Notes under the pieces: model-generated
What the model saw: the letters and a program-made list of their open reading frames with translations, nothing else
Databases searched by the model: none
Told to the model about the DNA's origin: nothing
Position numbers and translations under genes: made by a program
Part shown: one piece after another, positions 1 through 7,268 of the stretch
Layout: each line of letters begins with the position of its first letter
How positions within the stretch are numbered: position 1 is the stretch's first letter
Source of the DNA: Methylobacterium sp. FF17
GTDB lineage: Bacteria; Pseudomonadota; Alphaproteobacteria; Rhizobiales; Beijerinckiaceae
Direction of reading: 5' to 3'
Assembly (NCBI RefSeq): GCF_025813715.1
Contig: NZ_CP107532.1
Span: forward strand, 2,294,001-2,358,000
Length of the DNA: 64,000 nucleotides

Positions 1-278
1 CCGGTCGCGGTGCGCCAGCCCTTGGCCTTCCAGCCGCGCATCCACTCGGTCACCGACTTGATGACGTACTGGCTGTCGCAGCGCATCTCGATCTGCGCGC
101 CCTCGGGGAAGTGGCGCAGGGCGTTGATCGCCGCCGTCAGTTCCATGCGGTTGTTGGTGGTGGCGCGCTCGCCCCCGCAGAGCTCGATCCGGCCGCTCTC
201 GGCCTCGATCACGACACCCCAGCCACCGGGGCCGGGATTGGGGTCACATCCGCCGTCGGCATAGACGATGGTTCGCAT
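1..278 (-). CDS. rnhA: Ribonuclease HI (3' part cut by window edge)
   Basis: Translating the reverse strand from the ATG at 278 gives a protein starting MRTIVYADGGCDPNPGPGGW. This is the classic RNase HI beginning, with the first catalytic Asp in YADGGC. It continues with the TTNNRMELTA segment, which carries the second catalytic acid (Glu), and the CDSQYV segment, which carries the third (Asp). About 92 residues are visible of a family usually near 150, so the fourth acid and C-terminus lie left of the window. The enzyme cleaves the RNA strand of RNA-DNA hybrids in the cytoplasm, for example R-loops and Okazaki primers. Family assignment is secure; only the end is missing. Confidence 0.95.
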   Translation of the reverse strand, partial: MRTIVYADGGCDPNPGPGGWGVVIEAESGRIELCGGERATTNNRMELTAAINALRHFPEGAQIEMRCDSQYVIKSVTEWMRGWKAKGWRTAT

Positions 279-383
279 GGGGCTCGCTTCGACCTGTTCA
301 CGACGCACCGCCCACAGGAATGGGCGGCACCGGGCTTCCGGGCGCCGCCCATAGCACGGGCGGGCGCCCCGGCGGCACCCGTC

Positions 384-1055
384 TCAGGCGCGGGCCGGGT
401 CGATGCGGTAACGGATCGGCTTGAAGCTGTTGTTGTTGGATTGCAGCGCGGAGCAGGCGGTGAGCCCGATCACGAGGTCGCATTCCGCTTCGAAGGTGAC
501 GTGGTCGCCGGCCCGGCTCAACGGGGGCTCGACCTTCAGTTCGCCCGTGCCGCCATCCACCGTGACGTTCATGAACACGTTGAAGGCCACCGGGATCCGG
601 TCGGGGGCGACGCCGTAGGGCGCGAGCGCCGCCGCGAGGTTGCCGAAGCAGCCCCGATGCGGATGCGTATCGCCATAGATGATCCGGAAGGTGTCGGCCG
701 AGCAGGGGGTGAGCAGGAAGTCGTGGCGCCCCACCGTGTCCGCGACGATGCGCAGCAGCACGTTCGAGCGGTTGGAGTAGATCGGGTCGCCCATGGTCAG
801 GTAGATCCGGCTGGCGTAGTCGAGGGTCCGCCCCGACGAGATCACCTCGTCGAGGTCGCCGCGCACGAAGGCCAGGAGGTCGGCCACCTGCTCACCCTGC
901 GGGTCGATCACGGTCAGGCGCTGACCCTTGTCGAGGGTGAAGGCGACGCCGGAACGCGGTGCGATCTCGTGGGTGACGGCGATCTCGTGGGTGACGGCGA
1001 TCTCGTGGGTGACGGGGGTCTCGTGGGTGACGGGGATCTCGGGCTCAGGCGGCAT
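384..1055 (-). CDS. DUF1989 protein (urea carboxylase-associated / carboxyguanidine deiminase-like)
   Basis: The 223-residue protein matches the DUF1989 family in order: GEQVADLLAF near residue 55, SNRSN near 95, TPCSADTF at 116-123, HRGCFGN at 133-139, FNVFMNV near 160, and a terminal LVIGLTAC ending at Cys201. Cys118, His133 and Cys136 fall where DUF1989 proteins conserve them. Characterised relatives are the urea-amidolyase-associated proteins UAAP1/2, of which the CgdAB pair is a carboxyguanidine deiminase; the activity here is inferred only. The ATG at 1055 lies inside the end of the upstream YqcI/YcgG gene (11-base overlap), so the two are probably translated together. The first 30 residues are a THEIAV-type repeat that is not part of the family fold (see repeat at 963-1034). 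Confidence 0.85.
   Translation of the reverse strand: MPPEPEIPVTHETPVTHEIAVTHEIAVTHEIAPRSGVAFTLDKGQRLTVIDPQGEQVADLLAFVRGDLDEVISSGRTLDYASRIYLTMGDPIYSNRSNVLLRIVADTVGRHDFLLTPCSADTFRIIYGDTHPHRGCFGNLAAALAPYGVAPDRIPVAFNVFMNVTVDGGTGELKVEPPLSRAGDHVTFEAECDLVIGLTACSALQSNNNSFKPIRYRIDPARA
963..1034. repeat. 18-bp tandem repeat, four copies, inside the DUF1989 gene
   Basis: The unit gatctcgtgggtgacggc is repeated head to tail at 963-980, 981-998, 999-1016 and 1017-1034. The first two copies are identical and the others differ by one or two bases. On the reverse strand it encodes six-residue units (THEIAV and close variants) near the protein N-terminus. The 18-bp unit keeps the frame, so copy-number change would only lengthen or shorten the leader. 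Confidence 0.95.
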
Positions 1056-1743
1056 CGCGGCTCTCCGTGCTGCGGCCCCGGAAGGGGCAGACCCAGTCCT
1101 CGGCCACGGCGCGGCCGCTGTACTGGCGCGCCTCCGAGGCGTCGCCGTGCCGGGCCAGCATGGGGTTGACGGAGCCCGCCAGCGCCTCGTCGCGGGAGAG
1201 GATCGCGGCGCGCAGCTTCTCGTAGCGTCCCTCCGCCCGCAGCTGCTCGAACTGGGCGCGCAGGTTGAATACGAGGACCGGGTGCGCGAAGCGCCGGGCC
1301 GGGCGGCTCGCGCCCGGATGCATGCCGACGACGAAGAAGGCCTCGCCGCCGAAGGACAGCGAGAAGTGCGGATCGTTCGGGTCCGGCGCCACGCGCGCAT
1401 CGTAGCGCTGCCCCAGGAACGCGTCCTTGTCCGACAGGGATTGCAGACGGTCCCAGAGATACCGCTCGAAGGCCTCCTCGCCGATCTCGGTGGGACCCTC
1501 GAAGACCACGGCGAAACTCTGGAACAGCTCGGGCTTGGCGCGGTAGCGGCAGATGAAGGCGAGGAGCGCGGGGTAGAGGCGTAGATCGTCCCAGCCCGAC
1601 GCGATGCTGCGCGCCACCACGATCTTCATCTGGCCCTTCGAAAGGGCGGATTTCGCGCCGACGCACGGGAAGGGCTGGCTGCGGATGAAGTCCTGGAACG
1701 CCAGAGCCAGCGGATGTCCGCTGTCGTCGGTGGGGAGGTGCAT
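1045..1743 (-). CDS. YqcI/YcgG family haem-dependent N-hydroxylase-like protein (GntA/DcsA type)
   Basis: The 232-residue protein shows YqcI/YcgG family blocks: FPCVGAKSAL near residue 28, VVGMHPGASRPARRF at 138-152, VFNLRAQFEQLR near 160, NPMLARHG and QYSGR near 200-210, and a C-terminal WVCPFRG. Characterised members are haem proteins that hydroxylate guanidine nitrogens: GntA in guanitoxin synthesis and DcsA on L-arginine in D-cycloserine synthesis. The conserved His in MHP is a plausible haem ligand (inference). The gene heads a two-gene unit with the DUF1989 gene, overlapping it by 11 bases. The divergent APP1 gene starts about 210 bp away. The substrate is unknown. Confidence 0.85.
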   Translation of the reverse strand: MHLPTDDSGHPLALAFQDFIRSQPFPCVGAKSALSKGQMKIVVARSIASGWDDLRLYPALLAFICRYRAKPELFQSFAVVFEGPTEIGEEAFERYLWDRLQSLSDKDAFLGQRYDARVAPDPNDPHFSLSFGGEAFFVVGMHPGASRPARRFAHPVLVFNLRAQFEQLRAEGRYEKLRAAILSRDEALAGSVNPMLARHGDASEARQYSGRAVAEDWVCPFRGRSTESRDAA

Positions 1744-1952
1744 GGAAACTCAACGCTGTGGCCCACCCCGGAACGCAGGGTGCCGGCGTGAACCGGGGAG
1801 CGGGGGCCGGGTTCCGTCCGCGCGACGGCTTGGCGCGCCCGGTCCACAGCTCCGTGATCGTCCTGTCGTCCGGTGGCGCGACGGGCCGAACCTTCGTCGG
1901 CCCCGAGCATTGAACCCGCACGAGCGAGGCCGCAACCGATGACGACGAACCG

Positions 1953-3188
1953 ATGACCACGCGACGGGGAACCGCCCGCCTCGCCAAGGGCGCCCTGCGT
2001 GCCCTGCGGCTCCTCGCCAAGCCCGTACGCCGGTCCCAGGGCAAGGCCGGAACGGTGGTCGAGACCTATCGCGGCTACGGCTCGCGCGACGAGGTCTTCC
2101 TGATCGGCCGGGTGTTCCGTCAGTCGCAGCGGGCCGCCACCGGGGCGGACGAAGGCTGGGCGGCGGAACTGCGCGACATCCGGCGGCGCATCACCCGCCG
2201 CTCGGTGGCGGGCGCGGTGCTCACCGCGCGGTTCTTCGGTTGCACCGAGGAGGTCGTGACCGACCGGGACGGCTACTTCCGGGTCCACCTCCACCCCCGC
2301 CTGCCCAGCCCTCCCGAGGCCTCCTGGCACACGATGGAACTCGACCTCGCCGGGCCGGAGCCCGTGCGTGCGAAGGGCCGGGTCTTCATCCCCTCCGCGC
2401 AGTGCCGGCGGGTGATCATCAGCGACATCGACGACACGATCATGCACACGGGCGTCGCCAACAAGCTCAAGATGCTCTGGCGCCTATTCGTGGAAGATGC
2501 CGAAAATCGCGTCGCCTTCCCGGGCGCCGCGGCCCTGTACCGGGCGCTCTATGCCGGCCCGTGCGGCGCGGAGGGCAACCCGATGCTCTACGTCTCGCGC
2601 GCGCCGTGGGGCCTCTACGACATGCTGAGCGAATTCTTCGCCATGCACCGGATCCCGGTGGGGCCGGTCATGTTCCTGCGCGAATGGGGTCTCTCCTGGA
2701 CGCGCCCGCTGCCGCGCCGGGCCGAGGACCACAAGCGCGAGCTGATCGAGCGCATGCTGACGCTCTACCACGACCTGCCCTTCATCCTCATCGGCGACAG
2801 CGGACAGCACGATCCCGAGGTCTACGGCCAGATCGTCGCCGCCCATCCCGGCCGGGTCGCGGCGGTCTACATCCGCAACGTCTCGCGCGGGGCGGATCGG
2901 GTCCACGAGATTGCGCTCCTGGCCGAAGCCGTGGAGGCCGCCGGCAGCAGCTTGGTCCTCGCCGCGGACAGCCTCGCCATGGCCGAGCACGCCGCCGACC
3001 ACGGCTTCATCGACCGCGCCGCCGTGGCCGAGGTCGCCCGCGAGTGGAACGCGGACGGCACGGTCCGCGAGGCGCGGGCTCGCCCCGACCGCCTGCCGGC
3101 GCAGGCCCTGCGCGACGTCCTCGGCGGAGCGGGGGCGACGCCGCCGACCGTGATCGTGGAACCGGCGCGACCGGATCCGCCGGCCTGA
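1953..3188 (+). CDS. APP1-like phosphatase domain protein (DUF2183)
   Basis: The 411-residue protein has an acidic nucleophile motif DIDDT at 158-162, preceded by hydrophobic VII, as in HAD-type phosphatases. This matches the bacterial DUF2183 family related to the yeast Mg-dependent phosphatidate phosphatase App1. Later blocks fit the family: YVSRAPWGLYDM, FLREWG and LIGDSGQHDPEVY, the last probably supplying the metal-binding acids. No signal peptide or membrane helix is evident. The N-terminal 35 residues are basic and may contact phospholipid (inference). An earlier ATG at 1939 is out of frame and stops at once, so 1953 is the better start. The cupin gene follows after 10 bp and is likely co-transcribed. 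The natural substrate in bacteria is not established. Confidence 0.88.
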   Translation: MTTRRGTARLAKGALRALRLLAKPVRRSQGKAGTVVETYRGYGSRDEVFLIGRVFRQSQRAATGADEGWAAELRDIRRRITRRSVAGAVLTARFFGCTEEVVTDRDGYFRVHLHPRLPSPPEASWHTMELDLAGPEPVRAKGRVFIPSAQCRRVIISDIDDTIMHTGVANKLKMLWRLFVEDAENRVAFPGAAALYRALYAGPCGAEGNPMLYVSRAPWGLYDMLSEFFAMHRIPVGPVMFLREWGLSWTRPLPRRAEDHKRELIERMLTLYHDLPFILIGDSGQHDPEVYGQIVAAHPGRVAAVYIRNVSRGADRVHEIALLAEAVEAAGSSLVLAADSLAMAEHAADHGFIDRAAVAEVAREWNADGTVREARARPDRLPAQALRDVLGGAGATPPTVIVEPARPDPPA

Positions 3189-3198
3189 GGCTCGCCGG

Positions 3199-3540
3199 AT
3201 GACCGTCGCCAACCTGCTCGCCGATCTTCCCGACGCCTCGGCCGGTGAGGTTTTTACCGAACTCCTGGCGCGTTCCGGATGCCGGATCGAGCGCATCGTC
3301 TCACACGGGCAGACCACGCCCGCCGAGCAGCCCTACCGGCAGGACCATGACGAGTGGGTGCTGCTGCTCGCGGGCGCGGCGCGCGTGGCGATGCAGGGCA
3401 CCGAAACCGTGCTGGGAGCGGGCGACCACCTGTTCATCCCGGCCGGCACCGTTCACCGCGTGACCTTCACCGCTCCCGATCGACCCACGATCTGGCTCGC
3501 GGTCCATCTCGGCGAGGGGGCGGCCGCGACGGAACCCTAG
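3199..3540 (+). CDS. Small single-domain cupin protein
   Basis: The 113-residue protein is one cupin barrel. Motif 1 reads HDEWVLLLAGAARV and motif 2 reads GDHLFIPAGTVHRVTF, with the metal-ligand pattern of His and Glu in motif 1 and His in motif 2. Similar small cupins are common and their substrates are mostly unknown; it could be a metal-dependent enzyme or a binding protein. It lies 10 bp after the APP1-like gene on the same strand, suggesting one transcript. It ends about 20 bp before the convergent TetR gene. Confidence 0.85.
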   Translation: MTVANLLADLPDASAGEVFTELLARSGCRIERIVSHGQTTPAEQPYRQDHDEWVLLLAGAARVAMQGTETVLGAGDHLFIPAGTVHRVTFTAPDRPTIWLAVHLGEGAAATEP

Positions 3541-3559
3541 GGGCCCGTCGCGCCGGTCT

Positions 3560-4351
3560 TCAGATCGCCGCCGCCGGGTCGCCGCCGAGCGGGTTGCCCG
3601 CATCCTCGTTGCGAGTGTCCTCCGGGGGGCGCCCTCGGCGCGAGCGGTTGCCGCGCTCCAGCAGCGAGCGGCCGAGCGCCAGGAACGGAGCAGTCAGGCG
3701 GCGGGCATCGTCGGCGCGCTCCATGAAGCGCTCGCCGTTGCGGATTTCCTTGTCGAGGCGGGCCATGGTGCGGGCGAGCGCCGGGTCGTCGTCGTCGAGC
3801 CAGACCTCCACCGTGCGGGCGAAGGCGATGACCACACCCTGCAGCTTCAGGCGGCCGAGCGGCCCCTCGGTGTTGATGCCGGCGGCCGCGAGCATGAAGC
3901 GATGCGAGTTCAGGGCGACGCCGTTCAGCGCCAGCATCGAGAGCGGATCGCCGCGCAGGGCGTAGGAGATCCGGCGCAGGGCGTCCTTGTAGGGCGTCAT
4001 CGCGTCGAGGCGGCGCATCAGCACGTCGAACAGGCGCTCGCGGCTGGGCTCGTCAGCCAGATCCGAGGTGTCGCCCTCCAGCACGGCCCGGTCGATGATG
4101 CGGGACAGGCCCCCGAGCACCGCGCCCTTCGAAGGGAAGAGCTCGCGGAACTCGGCCAGGCTGAGGCCCGCCTCACGGGCGATGTCACCGATCTCGATGT
4201 CGTTCCAGGGCTGTTCGGCGGCGAGCCGCATCAGCGCCTCGACGGCGGCCTCGCGCGGCGGAATTGTCTTGGCGGTGGCGGCGGGCGCCTCCGTGGGCGG
4301 GGTCTCGGAGGTGGTCGCGTCGGGCATGTCGGTGCCGGGGCGTTTGGCCAT
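3560..4351 (-). CDS. TetR-type protein with COQ9-like C-terminal region
   Basis: The 263-residue protein has an N-terminal helix-turn-helix of TetR type (NDIEIGDIAREAGLSLAEFR, residues 50-69, then LFPSKGAVLGGL). A C-terminal segment with VWLDDDDPALARTMARLDKEIR resembles the COQ9 family, which shares the TetR fold. It may therefore be a DNA-binding repressor or a lipid-binding ubiquinone-biosynthesis helper; the well-kept HTH favours a regulator. The ATG at 4351 was chosen because translation from further upstream (4384) adds only a non-conserved leader. The first 30 residues are Pro/Ala/Thr-rich and probably disordered. Confidence 0.8.
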   Translation of the reverse strand: MAKRPGTDMPDATTSETPPTEAPAATAKTIPPREAAVEALMRLAAEQPWNDIEIGDIAREAGLSLAEFRELFPSKGAVLGGLSRIIDRAVLEGDTSDLADEPSRERLFDVLMRRLDAMTPYKDALRRISYALRGDPLSMLALNGVALNSHRFMLAAAGINTEGPLGRLKLQGVVIAFARTVEVWLDDDDPALARTMARLDKEIRNGERFMERADDARRLTAPFLALGRSLLERGNRSRRGRPPEDTRNEDAGNPLGGDPAAAI

Positions 4352-4418
4352 GGTCGTTCGATCCTCGTCCAATCTGGCCCCCATGTAGGGTCGGGGGACC
4401 GCATCGGTTAGGTCCGGC

Positions 4419-5237
4419 CTAGCCAGACAGCGCGCCGGCGCGGCGTCGGGCCGCGTCCACGGCCTCGCGCATCAGGTCGGGCAGGCCGCCCGCGCGCATC
4501 AGCACCGCCAGGGCCTCGGCGGTGGTGCCGCCCGGCGAGGTGACGTCCTGGCGCAGCAGGCCGGCGTCGCGGGGATTGGCCTCGAGGAGCGCGCCGGCGC
4601 CCGCGACCGTGGAGCGGGCAAGCCGCGCCGCCATCTCGGGCGGCAGCCCGGCCGCGACGCCGGCCTGCGCCATGACTTCGGCCAGCAGGAAGACGTAGGC
4701 CGGGCCGGAGCCCGAGACGGCGGTGAGCGCGTCGATCAGCCCCTCGTCGTCAAGCCATTCCACGAGGCCGACGCTGGCGAGCAGGGCGTCGGCCTGCGCC
4801 CGCTGTCGCGGGGCCACCTCCGCGCTCGCCACGGCGCCGGTGGCGCCCCGGCCGATGCTGGCGGGCAGGTTGGGCATCGCCCGGACGATGGCGCGGGCGC
4901 CGGGCAGGCGCTCGCGCAGGTTGGCCACGGTCTTGCCCGCCAGGATCGAGATCACCAGGGTGTCGGGGCCGACGAGGGGGGCGAGGGCGGGGGCTGCCGC
5001 CTCGAGGCCCTGCGGCTTCATGGCCAGCACCAGGACCTCCGTCACCGGGGGGGCGTCGGGATTGAGGGCGAGGCCGCGTTCGGCGCAGAGCCCCCGCATC
5101 TCAGGCGAGGCCTGCGGGTCGAGGATCGTGGTGCGGCTCGCGTCGAGCCCGCCCGCGAGCCAGCCGGCGAGCATGGCGCCGCCCATCTTGCCGGCGCCCA
5201 CGAGGGTGAGGGAGGCGGGGAGGGCGGCGGTGCTCAC
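4419..5237 (-). CDS. proC: Pyrroline-5-carboxylate reductase
   Basis: The 272-residue protein catalyses the last step of proline synthesis, NAD(P)H-dependent reduction of pyrroline-5-carboxylate. The start LTLVGAGKMGGAML is the Rossmann GxGxxG nucleotide site. VRAMPNLPASIGRGATG, TAVSGSGPAYVFLLAEVM and the C-terminal TSPGGTTAEAL are ProC signatures around the active site. Length is normal for the family. The start is a GTG at 5237 whose bases overlap the stop of the upstream YbjN gene (GTGA), which argues for translational coupling; no in-frame ATG precedes the Rossmann strand at a sensible distance. Confidence 0.95.
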   Translation of the reverse strand: MSTAALPASLTLVGAGKMGGAMLAGWLAGGLDASRTTILDPQASPEMRGLCAERGLALNPDAPPVTEVLVLAMKPQGLEAAAPALAPLVGPDTLVISILAGKTVANLRERLPGARAIVRAMPNLPASIGRGATGAVASAEVAPRQRAQADALLASVGLVEWLDDEGLIDALTAVSGSGPAYVFLLAEVMAQAGVAAGLPPEMAARLARSTVAGAGALLEANPRDAGLLRQDVTSPGGTTAEALAVLMRAGGLPDLMREAVDAARRRAGALSG

Positions 5238-5737
5238 GCCTCGCCTTCGGTCTCGAACAGCACGGCGTCCAGAGCCTCGCGGGCCGGCTTGCCCGCCCAG
5301 AGCACGAACTGGAACGCCTGATAGTAGCGCTCGCAGGCATCGACGGCGGATTTCAGCATCATCGTGCATTGCCCCTGCGTCGGGGCCGCGCCGCCGGTCA
5401 GCAGCAGGGAGTGGCGGAACATCACCACGTTGTCCGTCGACCAGAGGTCGAAATGCCCGACCCACAGCTGCTCGTTGACGAGCGAGACCAGCTTGAGGAT
5501 CTCGGTGCGGCGGCGCTCCGGGACCTTGAGGTCGAAGGCGGAGGCGACGTGCAGCGCCTCCACATCCTCGATCCAGGTGAAGGCGACGTGGTAATCGGCC
5601 CAGCGCCCGGCGACCGAGACCGACATCTCGTCCGTCTCGGCCCGGTCGAAGATCCAGTCGCGCAGCGACGCGAGGCGCTCGACGATGTCGAGGGGGTGCT
5701 CGTGCCGGTCGTGATCTTCGATGTGGAGTTGGGTCAT
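5234..5737 (-). CDS. YbjN domain-containing protein
   Basis: The 167-residue protein carries the alphaproteobacterial YbjN domain, with blocks such as VSVAGRWADYHVAFTWIED near residue 45, LVSLVNEQLWVGHFDLWSTD near 85, and a C-terminal KPAREALDAVLFETEGEA. The fold resembles type III secretion chaperones. E. coli YbjN has been described as a stress and motility-related regulator, but the molecular role is unknown. It is the first gene of a unit with proC (4-base overlap), an arrangement often conserved in Hyphomicrobiales. A 14-bp perfect palindrome lies about 50 bp upstream (5789-5802). Confidence 0.88.
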   Translation of the reverse strand: MTQLHIEDHDRHEHPLDIVERLASLRDWIFDRAETDEMSVSVAGRWADYHVAFTWIEDVEALHVASAFDLKVPERRRTEILKLVSLVNEQLWVGHFDLWSTDNVVMFRHSLLLTGGAAPTQGQCTMMLKSAVDACERYYQAFQFVLWAGKPAREALDAVLFETEGEA

Positions 5738-6039
5738 GGCGGTCCAATGTGTCGATCCGGGCAGGATCGGCGAAGTCGTTGTGAACGTCGGTCGATCGAC
5801 CGGGACGCCATGTTCCGAACCCGACCCAAGCACATCCGGGACCGGACGCGTCGAGCGGCGATTCTGTTCGGTCCAGGGCGGTTCGGGTCGAGGGCGAATC
5901 AGGTCATGACCCACTATAGACCGCGCCGGACTCGCGTTTCAAAGCGAACCGCGAACCCGGTGAACAGGAAAGCGACCGTCCACCGTTCCTTCCTGTGTAC
6001 AAGAGCCCCGCCCCTGGTGCCGCGCGAATCGCCCTTGAA
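5738..6039. other. Non-coding stretch upstream of the YbjN gene
   Basis: No convincing gene is visible in this roughly 300-bp stretch between ubiK and the YbjN gene; the frames that are open have no family resemblance. It should hold the promoter for the YbjN-proC unit, and it contains the palindrome at 5789-5802. Confidence 0.6.
5789..5802. promoter_or_regulatory. 14-bp perfect palindrome, possible operator
   Basis: The sequence cggtcgatcgaccg is its own reverse complement and lies about 50 bp upstream of the YbjN start. This is a typical position for a repressor or activator site. No protein can be assigned to it from sequence alone, and GC-rich palindromes occur by chance. Confidence 0.35.
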
Positions 6040-6318
6040 TCAGATGGCCTCGCTCGTTCCGGCCGCCGGCTCGGAGCCGAGCTTCGCCTCCAGCGCCGTG
6101 ATCCGGGCCGCCAGCGCATCGTTCTGGCTGCGCAGGGCGGTGACGAGGTCGCGCAGCACGTCCAGCTCCTCGCGGGACGCGATGTCCATGTCGCGGATCA
6201 GCCGCTCGATCTGGGCCTTGAACACCGTCTCCGCCTCGCGGCGCACGCCCTGCGCCGCTCCGGCGGCGTCGGTCATCAGGCGGGCGAAATCGTCGAACAG
6301 CCGGTTCGAGCCTTGCAT
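6040..6318 (-). CDS. ubiK: UbiK/BMFP family accessory factor
   Basis: The 92-residue protein opens MQGSNRLFDDFARLMTDAAG, continues with an amphipathic helix carrying VKAQIERLIRDMD-like sequence, and ends in a coiled coil (LVTALRSQNDALAARITALEAKL). This is the BMFP (membrane fusogenic) family, of which E. coli UbiK is an accessory factor for ubiquinone assembly with UbiJ. It should act at the inner face of the cytoplasmic membrane as a trimer. The ATG at 6318 matches the family start; the longer upstream reading frame has no similarity. Confidence 0.88.
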   Translation of the reverse strand: MQGSNRLFDDFARLMTDAAGAAQGVRREAETVFKAQIERLIRDMDIASREELDVLRDLVTALRSQNDALAARITALEAKLGSEPAAGTSEAI

Positions 6319-6532
6319 CGTCGTCTCCCGCAGCAGTGAGGCCGCCATCCGTCCGTGACGGCCACGGGGCCGGCGCCTTGCGACCCGACATAGGAATCCG
6401 TGCGCGCGCCGGCAATCCATGATGCCGTGGTGTTTCCGGTATTCTCGGGGGCGGCGCCGCGAAACAGGCGGTTACAAATTCCGGTCGCGGCGGCTCTACG
6501 AAGAACCCGCCGGGCGGGTCATAGTCACGGCC

Positions 6533-7255
6533 ATGACGACCACCCCCCACCCCCACATCCTCCTCGTGGAGGATGACCGCGAGATCAGTGCCCTCATCGC
6601 CCGCTACCTCAGGGCCAACGAGTGCCGCGTCAGTCTCGCGGGCGACGGCGTCGCCATGGACAAGGTCCTCGCCGATGCCCGCGTCGACCTCCTGGTCCTG
6701 GATCTGATGCTCCCGGGCGAGGACGGCCTGAGCCTGTGTCGGCGCCTGCGCGCCACATCTCGCATCCCGATCCTGATGCTGACCGCCAAGGCCGAGGAGA
6801 TCGATCGGATCGTCGGCCTCGAGATCGGAGCGGACGATTATCTCGGCAAGCCCTTCAACCCCCGCGAGCTCCTCGCGCGCATCCGCGCCATCCTGCGGCG
6901 GGGGGGCGGGACGGAGGCCGAGACGGAGGAAGGCGTGCGCCGCCTGCACTTCCTCGGCTGGACCCTCGACGTCTCCCTGCGCCAGCTCCTCAGCCCGGAG
7001 GAGGCCCGCATCGCCATCACGGGGGCGGAGTTCGATCTGCTCCACGCGCTCTGCCTGCGCCCGGGCCGGGTGCTCTCGCGCGACCAGCTCCTCGACCTGA
7101 CGCAGGGGCGGGCCGCCGGGCCGTTCGAGCGCAGCATCGACGTCCTGATCAGCCGCATCCGGCAGAAGATCGAGCCGGATTCGCGCAACCCCGAGATCAT
7201 CCGTACCATCCGTTCGGGGGGCTACCTCTTCACGCCTGAGGTCACGCGCACATGA
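6533..7255 (+). CDS. OmpR-family response regulator
   Basis: The 240-residue protein is a receiver domain plus a winged-helix DNA-binding domain. The acidic pocket is Glu13-Asp14-Asp15, the phosphoacceptor is Asp57 in LVLDLMLPGEDG, the switch Thr is Thr84 and the conserved Lys is Lys106 in GKPFNPREL. The C-terminal part ends RTIRSGGYLF, typical of OmpR/PhoB. The ATG at 6533 places the first beta strand (HILLVEDD) correctly. The sensor kinase gene follows after 13 bp, forming a two-component pair. The nearest named relatives are OmpR/RstA-like, but the stimulus cannot be read from sequence. Confidence 0.93.
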   Translation: MTTTPHPHILLVEDDREISALIARYLRANECRVSLAGDGVAMDKVLADARVDLLVLDLMLPGEDGLSLCRRLRATSRIPILMLTAKAEEIDRIVGLEIGADDYLGKPFNPRELLARIRAILRRGGGTEAETEEGVRRLHFLGWTLDVSLRQLLSPEEARIAITGAEFDLLHALCLRPGRVLSRDQLLDLTQGRAAGPFERSIDVLISRIRQKIEPDSRNPEIIRTIRSGGYLFTPEVTRT

Positions 7256-7268
7256 CGGTCACGCGGAC

